A stretch of 37,229 bases of DNA, from the NCBI GenBank assembly GCA_903871935.1, contig CAIQIQ010000141.1:1-37229 (forward strand), written 5' to 3'. The notes below the pieces were generated by a model, which worked only from the letters and a program-made list of their open reading frames with translations, searched no databases and was not told the DNA's origin. Of the stretch, positions 1-8,953 are shown piece after piece. The position numbers and the translations under genes are program-made. Each line of letters opens with the position of its first letter. Position 1 is the stretch's first letter. This DNA comes from an uncultured Phycisphaerales bacterium (GTDB taxonomy: Bacteria > Planctomycetota > Phycisphaerae > Tepidisphaerales > Tepidisphaeraceae).

Positions 1-2
1 CG

Positions 3-113
3 ATCCGCCAGCACGACTTGCCGCTGCTGGAGACCTACAAGGACATGCTGATGGCGTCGTGGGCCAACCAGCCCTTTGACTTCCCGGATAAGCCGCAGCC
101 CGATTCGTCATAA
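3..113 (+). CDS. 3' end of an unidentified protein-coding gene (partial)
   Basis: The window opens inside a reading frame that runs 36 codons to a TAA at 111-113. The other two forward frames are closed, one at a TGA about 50 bases in and the other about 80 bases in. The visible tail reads like a normal soluble C-terminus, with LPLLETYKDM followed by a proline- and aspartate-rich end. No motif identifies the family; a sugar-metabolism enzyme or oxidoreductase tail is possible but is only a guess. The start and most of the gene lie upstream of the window. Confidence 0.6.
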   Translation: MRQHDLPLLETYKDMLMASWANQPFDFPDKPQPDSS

Positions 114-529
114 TCCTGCCGTGGCACGGTAAATAGTTACCCCTCTCGAGATAACTAAAGGGGACATCCCACATTCTTTCCGTATCGCCCGCTCCTTCAG
201 ATCACAAACCGCCCCCGATTACTTCCATGATCAGTATAAGATCATCTCCTGTATCATCCTCAGCAACAGCAATAAACAACACTGGTCACGTGCTTCACCG
301 TCGTCGGCCATCCGCATCTCACCGCATCGGTTCGCCGGAGCCCGCCCCAAGCCCGGTAAGAGCAATCCGAGGAGTCAGGAATCATTGACGTAATCGCCCG
401 CATGGGTGCTTCGCACCAACAACTCCCGACTCTTTGCCTGCCCCACACCTGAGCCGTTTTGCATTTGAATGGGCGATGAGATACCCGTATTGTAGCCGTC
501 GCATCAAGCGGCAATCGAAGCAGCTCGAG
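114..529. other. Intergenic stretch without a recognisable gene
   Basis: About 415 bases separate the first gene from the frameshifted membrane-protein remnant. No frame here has convincing composition, and a long reverse reading frame across it is rich in Cys, His and Arg, as expected of an antisense artefact. The 13-mer gacatcccacatt at 163-175 recurs at 36905-36917, also just downstream of a gene. No terminator with a T-tract was seen. Confidence 0.5.
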
Positions 530-957
530 ATGGAACCAATCGACTATCGACCAGCAGTTCCGACGGCAAGAATCGCGCTGGCACCCATGGCCATGTTGTT
601 GCGATGGGTAGGTGGATCTTCGGCATTCATGCTTGTAACTGTGTCTTGCGGGGACCGTCCTCGCGAGGGCATTACACCGGAACTGATCATTATCCCGGTG
701 GTGTTGGTGCCGATGGCGATTGGCGGCCTTCGGCAAATCCACCGAACAAAGGCAAGAGGGTTGGGGCTTGTCTCTTTTCGCTGGCAGTGGCGGTCGCGGC
801 GATTTGGACGCTAATTGTGGTCGGTACACGGGAGTCGCCACATGAGCGAGCAGGATCTCTCGCTTGTCAGTTTGAGTTGTATAGGATAAACGAAGCAATT
901 AAAGCATGTCCACGCAGCCCACAACGCAAACGGGGCCCGCAGTTACTCAGAAGGTAA
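530..957 (+). pseudogene. Frameshifted small multi-pass membrane protein
   Basis: Starting at ATG 530 (MEPIDYRPAV), the frame encodes hydrophobic segments (around ALAPMAMLL and ELIIIPVVLVPMAIGGL) and then a basic stretch, IHRTKARGLGLVS. It then turns abruptly into Trp/Arg-rich sequence and stops at 812-814. In the next frame, exactly at that point, a further membrane helix continues (SLAVAVAAIWTLIVVGT). A one-base change in the T-run at 775-778 would join GLGLVS to SLAVAV and restore a three- to four-helix protein ending by 957. The layout resembles small planctomycete membrane proteins of unknown function. It may be a true frameshift mutation or an assembly/sequencing error. No family name can be given. 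Confidence 0.4.
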
Positions 958-999
958 CTCCAGCTCGTCGCACACCCGCCAGACCCCGGCATAAACCGC

Positions 1000-1419
1000 C
1001 TACTCCTTCACCCGCTTCGCCTCAAAATCCCGCGTCATGATCGTCTGCGACGTCCCTTTGAACACCCCATCGACTACCTTGCCCGTGTACGTCGTCACCA
1101 TCGGCCGGCCGCCAAAGTCGCGGGAAACCTCAAACGCAATCTCCCCGGTCTTGCTCACCGTGCCATTCTGGATCTCGCTCTCAGCGCCGAAACCCGAGAC
1201 CGTTCCTGTGACCTTGTCGCCATCCTGCTTAAGCTTGAACGTGAACTCCATATCCCCCTGAGGACCTTCAAACGTCCATGTATAACTCCCCGTCACGCCC
1301 GCACTCGGCTGAGTAGCCGCCGCGGGTTTCTTCGCCTCCTGGGCTGCTGCCACCGCGGCCGCGCCAACCATCAGAACCATCAACGCCACCAGCCGACAGC
1401 CATTTCCACGCAACGACAT
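1000..1419 (-). CDS. Secreted small beta-rich protein of unknown function
   Basis: This 139-residue protein has a clear signal peptide: a basic start, a hydrophobic core near residues 10-26 and an AAAQ-type cleavage region. A short Ala/Thr/Pro linker follows. The mature part alternates hydrophobic and polar residues with many Gly and Thr (YTWTFEGPQG, VTGTVSG, GEIAFEVSRDFGGRP), which suggests a small beta-sandwich or lipocalin-like barrel. The start at 1417-1419 follows AGGAG with normal spacing. Similar short exported domains are frequent in planctomycetes, but I know no function. It is divergent from fumC, with about 280 bases between the two starts, so each probably has its own promoter. 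Confidence 0.8.
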   Translation of the reverse strand: MSLRGNGCRLVALMVLMVGAAAVAAAQEAKKPAAATQPSAGVTGSYTWTFEGPQGDMEFTFKLKQDGDKVTGTVSGFGAESEIQNGTVSKTGEIAFEVSRDFGGRPMVTTYTGKVVDGVFKGTSQTIMTRDFEAKRVKE

Positions 1420-1695
1420 AGTCTTCTCCTAAGAAAGAAGCGAAACGGTCTTCTGCTCCGCAGTTTACCACCTACTCCCGCTACACTAAAGCAAAAACCC
1501 GCGAGCCCGGAATGAACATGAAGTATCGACGCACGCTGTTCTGCCGTATGGGCACTGCAGTACGCCGGTTTCGCCAAGACCGCCGTCACTGCGGGTCGAT
1601 GGCCCGGCCATCGCGACTCCAGTGTCCGCCGTAATCCCGGCGTCGCAGCCTGAATACCCCAGCCTAAGATCAGTATCCAAGATCAGGAGAAAAAC

Positions 1696-3105
1696 ATGGC
1701 CGTATCCCCCACGGCGCCCGCAACGCGCACCGAAACCGACAGCATGGGAAGCATCCAGGTCCCCTCCAGCGTCTACTGGGGCGCCCAGACAGCGCGTTCA
1801 CTCATTCACTTCAACATCGGCACCGAAACCATGCCCCCGGAGATGATCCGGGCCATGGGCATCCTCAAGAAGGCGGCCGCCATGGTGAATCTCGACCTGG
1901 GCAAGCTCCCCCGCGAGAAAGCCGACCTGATCATCCGGGCGGCCGATGACGTCGTCCAGGGCAAGCTCGACGCGCACTTCCCCCTGCGTATCTGGCAAAC
2001 CGGCTCCGGCACCCAAAGCAACATGAACGCCAACGAGGTGATCTCCAATCGTGCCATCGAACTCGCCGGCGGGGTGATGGGCAGCAAGCGCCCGATCCAT
2101 CCCAACGATGATGTGAACATGTCGCAGTCCTCCAACGACACCTTCCCCACCGCCATGCATATCGCCGCCGCCACGCGCGTCGAGCAGGACCTGATCCCCT
2201 CCATGGAACTGGTCCGCGATGCCATCGCGGCCAAGTCGCGCCAGTTCCAGGACATCATCAAGATCGGCCGGACCCACATGCAGGATGCCACCCCACTGAC
2301 CGTCGGCCAGGAGTTCTCCGGATGGGCCAGCCTGCTGGATCGCGGCATCCACCGCCTCCGTCAAAGCCTTGATGGCCTGTACGACCTCGCCATCGGCGGC
2401 ACCGCCGTTGGCACCGGCCTGAACGCTCATCCCGAATTCGCCCAGCGGGCGGCCGTCCAGATCTCCGAACTCACCGGCCTGCCGTTCCGATCTCATCCCA
2501 ACAAGTTCGCCGCCCTCTCCGGCCACGATGAACTACTCTTTGCCCATGGCGCCATTCTGACCCTCGCCACCTCCCTCATGAAGATCGCCAACGACATCCG
2601 CCTCCTCTCCTCAGGCCCGCGCTGCGGCCTGGCGGAACTGACCATCCCAGAAAATGAGCCCGGCTCCTCCATCATGCCGGGAAAGGTCAACCCCACCCAG
2701 TGCGAAGCCATGACCATGGTCGCCGTGCAGATCCACGGCAGCAACGCCGCCATCGCCTTCGCCGCCTCGCAGGGCCACCTCCAACTCAACGTCTACAAGC
2801 CCATCATCATCCACGCCTTCCTGCAGTCGGTGCGGCTGCTCTGCGATGCCAGCCATGGCTTCGTCGAGTACATGATCAACGGCATCACCATCAACCGCGA
2901 GCGCGTCGATGCCTACGTACACCAGTCTCTGATGCTCGTCACCGCCCTGACGCCGCGAATCGGCTATGAAAAGGCCTCGCAAATCGCCCACGCCGCACAT
3001 GCACAAGGCATCACCCTGCGCGAAGCCTGCACGAAGCTCGGTCACCTCAGCAGCGCGGAATTCGACGCCCTGGTCCAACCAGCGCGGATGACTCACCCGG
3101 AATGA
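1696..3105 (+). CDS. fumC: Fumarate hydratase, class II
   Basis: Class II fumarase interconverts fumarate and (S)-malate in the TCA cycle; it is an iron-independent cytosolic homotetramer. The 469-residue length matches the family (about 460-470). The family landmarks are visible in order: TGSGTQSNMNANEV, HPNDDVNMSQSSNDT, GRTHMQDATPLTVGQE with the catalytic-site His, and the mobile loop signature GSSIMPGKVNPTQCE that carries the catalytic Ser. The start ATG follows AGGAG closely. The very similar aspartase and argininosuccinate-lyase families share the GSSxMPxKxNP loop, but the combination of the other motifs favours fumarase. It ends 8 bases from the convergent gene at 3114. Confidence 0.95.
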   Translation: MAVSPTAPATRTETDSMGSIQVPSSVYWGAQTARSLIHFNIGTETMPPEMIRAMGILKKAAAMVNLDLGKLPREKADLIIRAADDVVQGKLDAHFPLRIWQTGSGTQSNMNANEVISNRAIELAGGVMGSKRPIHPNDDVNMSQSSNDTFPTAMHIAAATRVEQDLIPSMELVRDAIAAKSRQFQDIIKIGRTHMQDATPLTVGQEFSGWASLLDRGIHRLRQSLDGLYDLAIGGTAVGTGLNAHPEFAQRAAVQISELTGLPFRSHPNKFAALSGHDELLFAHGAILTLATSLMKIANDIRLLSSGPRCGLAELTIPENEPGSSIMPGKVNPTQCEAMTMVAVQIHGSNAAIAFAASQGHLQLNVYKPIIIHAFLQSVRLLCDASHGFVEYMINGITINRERVDAYVHQSLMLVTALTPRIGYEKASQIAHAAHAQGITLREACTKLGHLSSAEFDALVQPARMTHPE

Positions 3106-3113
3106 CGACTGCG

Positions 3114-4013
3114 TCAGTCATCATCCGCCAACGTCGTCCGGAAATCCGCCCACACCGGCCGGTGATCGGAGACGCTCAGTGCCGCTTCCTTGTCGTGGTT
3201 CTGGAAAAGCATTTCGTCGAACCGGTAGACGCCCGTATCGCCGGTGTATTCCCGCGTATACGTCGCGTTGACAAGAATATGGTCGTAGATCTCCTTCGAC
3301 GACAGATTCGTCCCCTGCGTAACCACTGTGTCCCAACCGCTGCCAACGAAGTGGTGCAGGTTGGGGCGGGTATGCTGCTCATTGAAATCGCCCAGAACGA
3401 TGATGTCTTTCTCTGCCTGGCCGGCCGCCATGCGCGGTAGAAGTCTCGCCAGCTCCGCCACTTCCTGCTGCCGCTGTCCTGCATTTCCCCACGTCAGGTG
3501 GACGGTAATCAGCTCAAAATCGAAGTTGCCGGCCTTAAAGGTTGCGCAGTAGGGAATGCGTTCAAACACACCCGGCGACGCCCCAGGCAGCATCTCCGGC
3601 TGACCCAGCTCCTGCACATGGTCGCCGCGATAGATGAAAACCAGCCGCTCGCCACTGCGGCTTTCCGGGCTCAAGCTCGTCGAGCGCCAAGGACCCGCCA
3701 GGGCATGGAGCAGCGCATCCACGCCCCTGCCATCCTTCTGCACCTCCTGGATTGCCATGACATCAAACCGGTTGTCGGTGATGATCCTCGACACCATTCC
3801 CACATCCGTTGTCGCCTGGCTGCCAAACTGCCTCAGGTTCCAGGTTGCCACCCTGATCGTATCCGGCCCACTCTGAACACTCGCCGGCGCGGTGGCCGGC
3901 GCGGTGCTCCGCACGCGGATGGTCTGCTGATAGATCCACGCTCCCAGCACCATTAACGCCAGGAAGAGAACCAGCAACAATGATGGACTTGAGTGACTTT
4001 GCTTACGTGCCAT
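3114..4013 (-). CDS. Membrane-anchored endonuclease/exonuclease/phosphatase-fold protein
   Basis: This 299-residue protein starts with a basic segment and one hydrophobic helix (about residues 10-28, LLLVLFLALMVLGAW) that anchors or exports it. The rest is an EEP (DNase I/exonuclease III-like) hydrolase domain. Visible catalytic signatures are ATWNLRQFG with the early Asn, DVMAIQEVQ with the metal-binding Glu, VLGDFNEQH with the Asp/Asn pair, and SDHRPVWADF with the terminal Asp-His. Members cleave phosphodiesters of nucleic acids, sphingolipids or inositol phosphates; the substrate cannot be told from sequence. An extracytoplasmic nuclease is plausible given the N-terminal helix. It is convergent with fumC and divergent from the glycosyltransferase gene at 4116. 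Confidence 0.88.
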   Translation of the reverse strand: MARKQSHSSPSLLLVLFLALMVLGAWIYQQTIRVRSTAPATAPASVQSGPDTIRVATWNLRQFGSQATTDVGMVSRIITDNRFDVMAIQEVQKDGRGVDALLHALAGPWRSTSLSPESRSGERLVFIYRGDHVQELGQPEMLPGASPGVFERIPYCATFKAGNFDFELITVHLTWGNAGQRQQEVAELARLLPRMAAGQAEKDIIVLGDFNEQHTRPNLHHFVGSGWDTVVTQGTNLSSKEIYDHILVNATYTREYTGDTGVYRFDEMLFQNHDKEAALSVSDHRPVWADFRTTLADDD

Positions 4014-4115
4014 GCGATTTCCGTTATAATGATTTTACCATCAAGGACTAGTTCAACCGTATCGCCTTGGTGGGAGACCGTTTGTCCGTATGCCCAATGA
4101 CCTATTGATCACACC

Positions 4116-5708
4116 GTGACACAATCCGTTACCGAGCGAATCCGACTCCCCTTGTGGTTGCACCCCGCGCCACCCGCTCCGCCCTTTATCCACGTTATCC
4201 CGCGCGACCGTTGGCCACGTATGTTCGGGATCTTGCTTGCCGCGGCACTGCTTCTCCGATTCATCGCCCTGATCTGGACACCGCTGGTTCCTGAAGAGGC
4301 ATATTACTGGCTATACTCCCAACACCCCAGCCTCAGCTACTACGATCATCCGCCCATGGTGGCATGGTGCATCGGCTTGGGCACCTTCATCTTCGGCACC
4401 ACTGAACTGGGGGTCCGCGCCATCGGGTGCCTGATGATGCTTAGTTCCAGCCTGTTGATGTACCACATGGGGCGAATGTGGTTTGACCGCCGAGCCGCCT
4501 TCATCGCTGCCCTGTTGCTGCAGGCTCTGCCCTTCTACTATGGTATGGGCTACATCGCCACGATGGACTCGGACCTGGTGTTCTTCTGGCTCCTGTGCCT
4601 CACGGGGCTGACATATGCCCTCCGCCGCGATTCCACATGGGGATGGTATCTCGCCGGCATCGCCCTCGGCGGCGCAGCGCTTACCAAGTACACCGCCCTG
4701 TTTCTGGGTGTCGGCATCGTTATTGGCCTGCTTGCCTGCAGGCCATGGCGTCGGCACCTGCTCACGCCACATCCCTGGCTGGCCCTGCTGATCGCATCCG
4801 CCTGTTTCACTCCGGTGGTGATCTGGAATGCCACCCACAACTGGGCCAGCTTCCGCTTCCAACTGCTTGATCGGTTCGATGAAGATGGTTTCGGCGTGAG
4901 CAAACCGCTGTGGTATCTCGCCGTTCAGGTCCTCGTGCTGACTCCGCCGCTCCTGGGCGTCCTCGCCCTGATGGCGATCCGATCCATGAAGCACTATCGC
5001 CGCCTGCTATCTCCCCGACGCATCTTCACCTGGGCCTTCTGCCTCCCACTGCTTGCATTGATGCTCTCAAAATCGTTCACCACCAACATCCGCCTGAGTT
5101 GGACGGTCCCCGCCTATCTCAGCGCCATGCCCGCCATCGCGTGGATTCTGATCGCCGCCATCCGCCTCGCCCGCCGCCGCCATCACAAGCCCTGGCTGCT
5201 CCAGATAACACGTGCAACCGCGACCATCTGCCTCAGCATCGGCATCGCCACCATGGCCTACGTGCTTTTTCTCCAGCCCTACACCCGCTGGTTCCGTCCC
5301 TTCGGACCTTGGCGGCAGCTCGCCGCGATCGTGGAAGATGCCGAAGACCGTCTGCAAAGCCAGACCCATCGTGTACCGCTGGTTATCGGCGACGGCAAGT
5401 ACCGCCTCGCCAGTGTCATTGCCTTTTATCGCACCCCGCTCGAGCAGGAACGCCCCGCCGCCAGCGACACCACCGGCGGCTGGATCGTCACCGGCGGACA
5501 TGGCCTGGCCTTCGAATACTGGATGACGCGCGCGGATGCCGCGGGCCGCGATTGCATCGTCGTTACCGATTCCAACGACCCCATCAAAGAGTTCGCAGGA
5601 TGCTTCGACTCCCTCATTGCCGTCAACGACCCCCGCCTCGCCGCCTGTCACCCCTATGTCGTCCTCGTTGGCCGCGGCCTCCACCCAGTTGCTGTGTCCG
5701 CTCGCTGA
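4116..5708 (+). CDS. Glycosyltransferase family 39/ArnT-like (PMT_2) membrane protein
   Basis: This 530-residue multi-pass membrane protein resembles dolichyl/undecaprenyl-phosphate sugar transferases, which use a polyprenyl-phosphate sugar as donor. The first periplasmic loop carries the acidic signature PEEAYYWLYSQHP followed by YYDHPPMVAW, typical of the PMT_2/ArnT group. A second acidic loop, YIATMDSDLVFFWL, resembles the conserved Asp-containing motif. About ten to twelve hydrophobic helices are followed by a soluble C-terminal domain of about 130 residues. A TGA lies just upstream in frame at 4098-4100, so GTG 4116 is the first usable start; ATG 4221 would remove the N-terminal 35 residues. 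The acceptor (protein, lipid A-like molecule or another glycolipid) is unknown. The gene at 5720 follows at once. Confidence 0.85.
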   Translation: MTQSVTERIRLPLWLHPAPPAPPFIHVIPRDRWPRMFGILLAAALLLRFIALIWTPLVPEEAYYWLYSQHPSLSYYDHPPMVAWCIGLGTFIFGTTELGVRAIGCLMMLSSSLLMYHMGRMWFDRRAAFIAALLLQALPFYYGMGYIATMDSDLVFFWLLCLTGLTYALRRDSTWGWYLAGIALGGAALTKYTALFLGVGIVIGLLACRPWRRHLLTPHPWLALLIASACFTPVVIWNATHNWASFRFQLLDRFDEDGFGVSKPLWYLAVQVLVLTPPLLGVLALMAIRSMKHYRRLLSPRRIFTWAFCLPLLALMLSKSFTTNIRLSWTVPAYLSAMPAIAWILIAAIRLARRRHHKPWLLQITRATATICLSIGIATMAYVLFLQPYTRWFRPFGPWRQLAAIVEDAEDRLQSQTHRVPLVIGDGKYRLASVIAFYRTPLEQERPAASDTTGGWIVTGGHGLAFEYWMTRADAAGRDCIVVTDSNDPIKEFAGCFDSLIAVNDPRLAACHPYVVLVGRGLHPVAVSAR

Positions 5709-5719
5709 GGCCATGTTTC

Positions 5720-6205
5720 ATGACTATCCACAATGACGCAATGGTCCGGGTCGTGAATGTCGCCCGCGGCGTCGGCGCACTGTTGATCACTGGCGGGGCC
5801 CTGACCTTCGCATTGGCCGTTGTCTCAGCGATACGCCATCCCTCATTGCCCCTGCCGTGGATGAATGCTGTGGTAGGACTGTTCGGCGGGGCGCTGGCCG
5901 GGGGCATGTTGCTGGTGTCGGCATCGCGACTGAACCGCGGACGTGTGTGGGCCTTCTATGCCATCACCGGGATCGCCGCGACCGGGACGATATGGTCGGG
6001 AATCTCTGTGCTGAGCCTCAACCTCCGCGCAGGCGCAGCGCTGCCGCTAATGCTGGCGCTGTCAACGGCCTGCGCCATCGCCTGGCCGCAGGCGCAGGGA
6101 CTCCGAAAACGTGAACCGTACGCGCCGCTAAAGCCGATCCCATCGACAGGCGTGATCGTTCCGCCGCCGCCCGCGCGCCTGAATGACCAGCAGTTGCAGC
6201 CATGA
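5720..6205 (+). CDS. Small integral membrane protein, unknown function
   Basis: The protein has 161 residues with about four predicted membrane helices: around residues 10-36 (GALLITGGALTFALAVV), 45-66 (VVGLFGGALAGGMLLV), 78-98 (AFYAITGIAATGTIW) and 105-122. A proline-rich cytoplasmic-type tail follows (PPPPARLNDQQLQ). The ATG at 5720 is 11 bases past the stop of the glycosyltransferase gene and has a weak purine-rich site (tgagg), so the two genes are probably cotranscribed. No family is recognised. It could be an accessory subunit of the glycosyltransferase, but only proximity supports that. It is convergent with recG. Confidence 0.7.
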   Translation: MTIHNDAMVRVVNVARGVGALLITGGALTFALAVVSAIRHPSLPLPWMNAVVGLFGGALAGGMLLVSASRLNRGRVWAFYAITGIAATGTIWSGISVLSLNLRAGAALPLMLALSTACAIAWPQAQGLRKREPYAPLKPIPSTGVIVPPPPARLNDQQLQP

Positions 6206-6260
6206 CCCGGCGTCCGTGATTGCGGTCGACCCGCCCACGCAGACGCCGAGCATCCCCACT

Positions 6261-8366
6261 TCAGCCGATCTGCACAAGCTCCAGTGCATCGCCGAACTGC
6301 CGCAGCAATTCAAGGCGAATCGCAGCATGCTCCGGGCGTCGGAGCTGCGGATCGGCGTCCAGCAGCCGCTTCGCATCCTCCCGCGTCAGGTGCAGCATCT
6401 CCAGTTCCCCGGCGATGTCGGCCAGCTTGAACTCCGGCAGACCATGTTGACGAACTCCAAAGAACTCCCCCGGGCCCCGCAGCCGCAAATCGGTTTCGGC
6501 AATGTCAAAGCCGCTGGATGTCTTCACCAAGGCGTCGAGCCGCTGCCCGGCGTCTTCAGTCAGCGCCTCGCCGACCAGCAGGCAATGCGACCTATGCGGC
6601 CCTCGTCCCACCCGGCCGCGCAACTGGTGCAACTGCGACAGCCCAAACTGCCCGGCGTTCTCGATCAGCATCACGGTGGCATTCGGGACATCGACTCCCA
6701 CTTCCACCACCGTCGTGGCGACCAGCACATCGATCTTCCCATCGCGGAACGCCAGCATCGTGCGCCCCTTGTCCTCCGAGCTCATCTGCCCGTGCAGCAT
6801 TTCCAGCCGCAAGCCGTGCAATTCGCCGGCTCGAAGTTTCTCCAGGTGATCCTGGACATTCTTGAGGTCCGGATCATCGCCTTCCGTCCCCTGCTCCACC
6901 TTGGGCACCACCACATAGGCCTGCCGGCCAGCCGCCACTTCGTTCTTCAATCGGGCATAGGCCAACGGTGCTTCGGACTGTCGGAACCATTGCGTGCGGA
7001 TCGGCTGCCGTCCCGGCGGAAGCTGCGCGATCGTGGTGATCGCAAAATCCGCGAAATAGGAGAGCGCCAGCGTCCGCGGGATGGGCGTTGCCGTCATCAC
7101 CAGGTAATGCGGCGAAAGCCCCTTCTCACGCAGGATGCCGCGCTGACGAACACCCAGCTTATGCTGCTCATCGACCACCACCACGCCCACGTCGGGCAGA
7201 TTCACATCCTCCGACAGGATCGCCTGCGTGCCGATGGCAATGTGCACCTCACCACGGGAAAGCCGCTCGCGCAGCAGTTCGCCGCCCTTCTTCTTCGCCT
7301 CATGCGTCAGCAGTTCGATCTTCACGCCCGAGCCGGCAAGCATCTGCGAGATCGTCAGGTAGTGCTGCTCGGCGAGGATCTGCGTGGGCGCCAGCAGCAG
7401 CGCCTGCTGCTTGTTGGCGATAGCGACGAGCATGGCATAGAGGGCCACCACGGTCTTGCCTGAACCCACATCGCCCTGCAGCAGGCGGTTCATCGGCACA
7501 TCGCACTGCATGTCGCGCACGATCTCCCAGACGGCCTGTGTCTGCGCTTCGGTGAGTTGGAAGGGAAATCGCTTGCGAATCCGCTCATCGAGCAGTCGAT
7601 CCAGCCGCATGGCCGGGGCACGCACATCCGCCTGGCGCAAACGCTTGCCCACCAGCAGCCCAAGCTGCATCAGCATCAGTTCGTCATACACCAGCCGGCG
7701 GCGGGCAGCACGGGCATCTTCCTGCGTCGGCGGCTGGTGAATGACAGCAAATGCCTGTTTGCGCGGAAGGAGGCTGCGCTGGGCAAGTAACTCCGGAGTG
7801 AACCACTCCTGAACATCATCCAACGCGGAGGGCAGATTCGCCTCGATGATCTTCCAGATCTGCATCGACGAGAGCTGCGTACTGGCCGGGTAGATCGCCC
7901 GGAGGATGTCGTCGCCAACCAGCGGCGCATCAGGCGCGATGATCTGCCATCGGGGTTGCACGATCTGCGGCTGATTGCGAAACAGACCCGCCTTCCCCTG
8001 CACGCGGAGAATCTGCCCTGGGTGAATCTTGTCTCGGAGGTAAGCGCCGTTGAACCACGTGAGCGAGAGCGTACCGGTTGGATCCTGGATCGTGGCCTCA
8101 AAACGTTTGCGCGGATAGGGAATGTAGTTGACGGCGATGACTTCGCCGCGGGCAAACTGGATCTGGCCGCTCACCAGTTCACTGATCGGTCGCTCCGACT
8201 TCTCAACCTGGTAGCGACGGGGGAAATACTCCAGCAGATCTCCCAGCGTATTCACCCCCAGTTGCTGGAGCTGCCCTGCGCGGGCTTTGCCGACGCCTGC
8301 GAGCATGCCAACCGGCGTGGACAGGCTGCTGCCGCGTTCGGGTACATTCGGATACTGCGGTGCCAT
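6261..8366 (-). CDS. recG: ATP-dependent DNA helicase RecG
   Basis: RecG remodels stalled replication forks and branch-migrates Holliday junctions. The 701-residue product fits the family (about 690-780). Visible parts are an N-terminal helix-hairpin-helix-like start (VGMLAGVGKARAGQLQQLGV), the wedge/OB domain (residues about 60-150), Walker A GDVGSGKT at 298-305, Walker B-type DEQHKLGVRQR at 399-409 (RecG normally has DEQHRFGVxQR), motif III TATPIPRT near 425-432, and the C-terminal helicase motif LRGRVGRG. No strong Shine-Dalgarno precedes ATG 8366, so a slightly later start is possible. It is divergent from the lipoprotein gene at 8522. Confidence 0.96.
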   Translation of the reverse strand: MAPQYPNVPERGSSLSTPVGMLAGVGKARAGQLQQLGVNTLGDLLEYFPRRYQVEKSERPISELVSGQIQFARGEVIAVNYIPYPRKRFEATIQDPTGTLSLTWFNGAYLRDKIHPGQILRVQGKAGLFRNQPQIVQPRWQIIAPDAPLVGDDILRAIYPASTQLSSMQIWKIIEANLPSALDDVQEWFTPELLAQRSLLPRKQAFAVIHQPPTQEDARAARRRLVYDELMLMQLGLLVGKRLRQADVRAPAMRLDRLLDERIRKRFPFQLTEAQTQAVWEIVRDMQCDVPMNRLLQGDVGSGKTVVALYAMLVAIANKQQALLLAPTQILAEQHYLTISQMLAGSGVKIELLTHEAKKKGGELLRERLSRGEVHIAIGTQAILSEDVNLPDVGVVVVDEQHKLGVRQRGILREKGLSPHYLVMTATPIPRTLALSYFADFAITTIAQLPPGRQPIRTQWFRQSEAPLAYARLKNEVAAGRQAYVVVPKVEQGTEGDDPDLKNVQDHLEKLRAGELHGLRLEMLHGQMSSEDKGRTMLAFRDGKIDVLVATTVVEVGVDVPNATVMLIENAGQFGLSQLHQLRGRVGRGPHRSHCLLVGEALTEDAGQRLDALVKTSSGFDIAETDLRLRGPGEFFGVRQHGLPEFKLADIAGELEMLHLTREDAKRLLDADPQLRRPEHAAIRLELLRQFGDALELVQIG

Positions 8367-8425
8367 TCGTGCCCATGTTGTACCCGCAGCTCCGGATGTG
8401 CTCCAGCAGACGATATATTTGTCCT

Positions 8426-8454
8426 TTGAACTGCAACGACTTCAGGCATTGTAT
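8426..8454 (+). promoter_or_regulatory. Possible sigma-70-type promoter of the small lipoprotein gene
   Basis: TTGAAC at 8426-8431 is followed after 17 bases by TTGTAT at 8449-8454. Spacing and location (about 68 bases before the start at 8522) are suitable. The -10 match is poor and Planctomycetota promoters are not well defined, so this is only a candidate. Confidence 0.25.
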
Positions 8455-8521
8455 TTGCATAGCATTAGGAGTTATCTCCGGGCTGCCGTTGGCTCGGTTG
8501 AACCACTCTTGGGGGACCACA

Positions 8522-8785
8522 ATGAGTTCACGCAAAGCGTTTGTGTCGGCCGCGGCATCCGTTGTCACCGCGCTGGTGCTGGTTGGTTGCAGTGACAGTT
8601 CGGTGTCGGGTACATCCGTAGACGAGAATGGGACAATGTCGGCCCAATCAGGAAACCTCGATAACTGGGCAAATAACTACAGTTACAGTCAGCCTGAGAA
8701 TAGTTACAGCCAGCCTGAAGATGCCGCAGATCGATCCCAGCCTGCCGGCGCTGCCATGCCCGGCGACTCCGATGACGACAGGTAG
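8522..8785 (+). CDS. Small secreted lipoprotein, unknown function
   Basis: This 87-residue protein has a lipoprotein signal peptide: a basic start (MSSRKAF), a hydrophobic core and the lipobox VLVGC, so Cys at about residue 22 would be lipidated. The mature part is low-complexity and polar, with a short repeat (NNYSYSQPENSYSQPED) and an acidic tail ending DSDDDR. The start follows a GGGGGA site with good spacing. Such short disordered lipoproteins have no assigned function; a surface-exposed tether is possible. Confidence 0.75.
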   Translation: MSSRKAFVSAAASVVTALVLVGCSDSSVSGTSVDENGTMSAQSGNLDNWANNYSYSQPENSYSQPEDAADRSQPAGAAMPGDSDDDR

Positions 8786-8953
8786 CTTGATATGCGCGCA
8801 GCCCCGGGGTCCATGTCAGAGGCACCCTGCACCACCCAGCCCAGCAGCAGATCACGCTTTCGCTAAGCTCTGACATCGCGCAAACCGCGACAACTCGACA
8901 CAGCCGCTGCCTCCCCCCCCGACCCCGAGCTTGCGCAGCATCGGCGCCGGCCA

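Noticed and set aside
6183..7463. Plus-strand frame opposite recG
   Set aside because: Leu/His/Gln/Arg-rich shadow of RecG without any recognisable domain.
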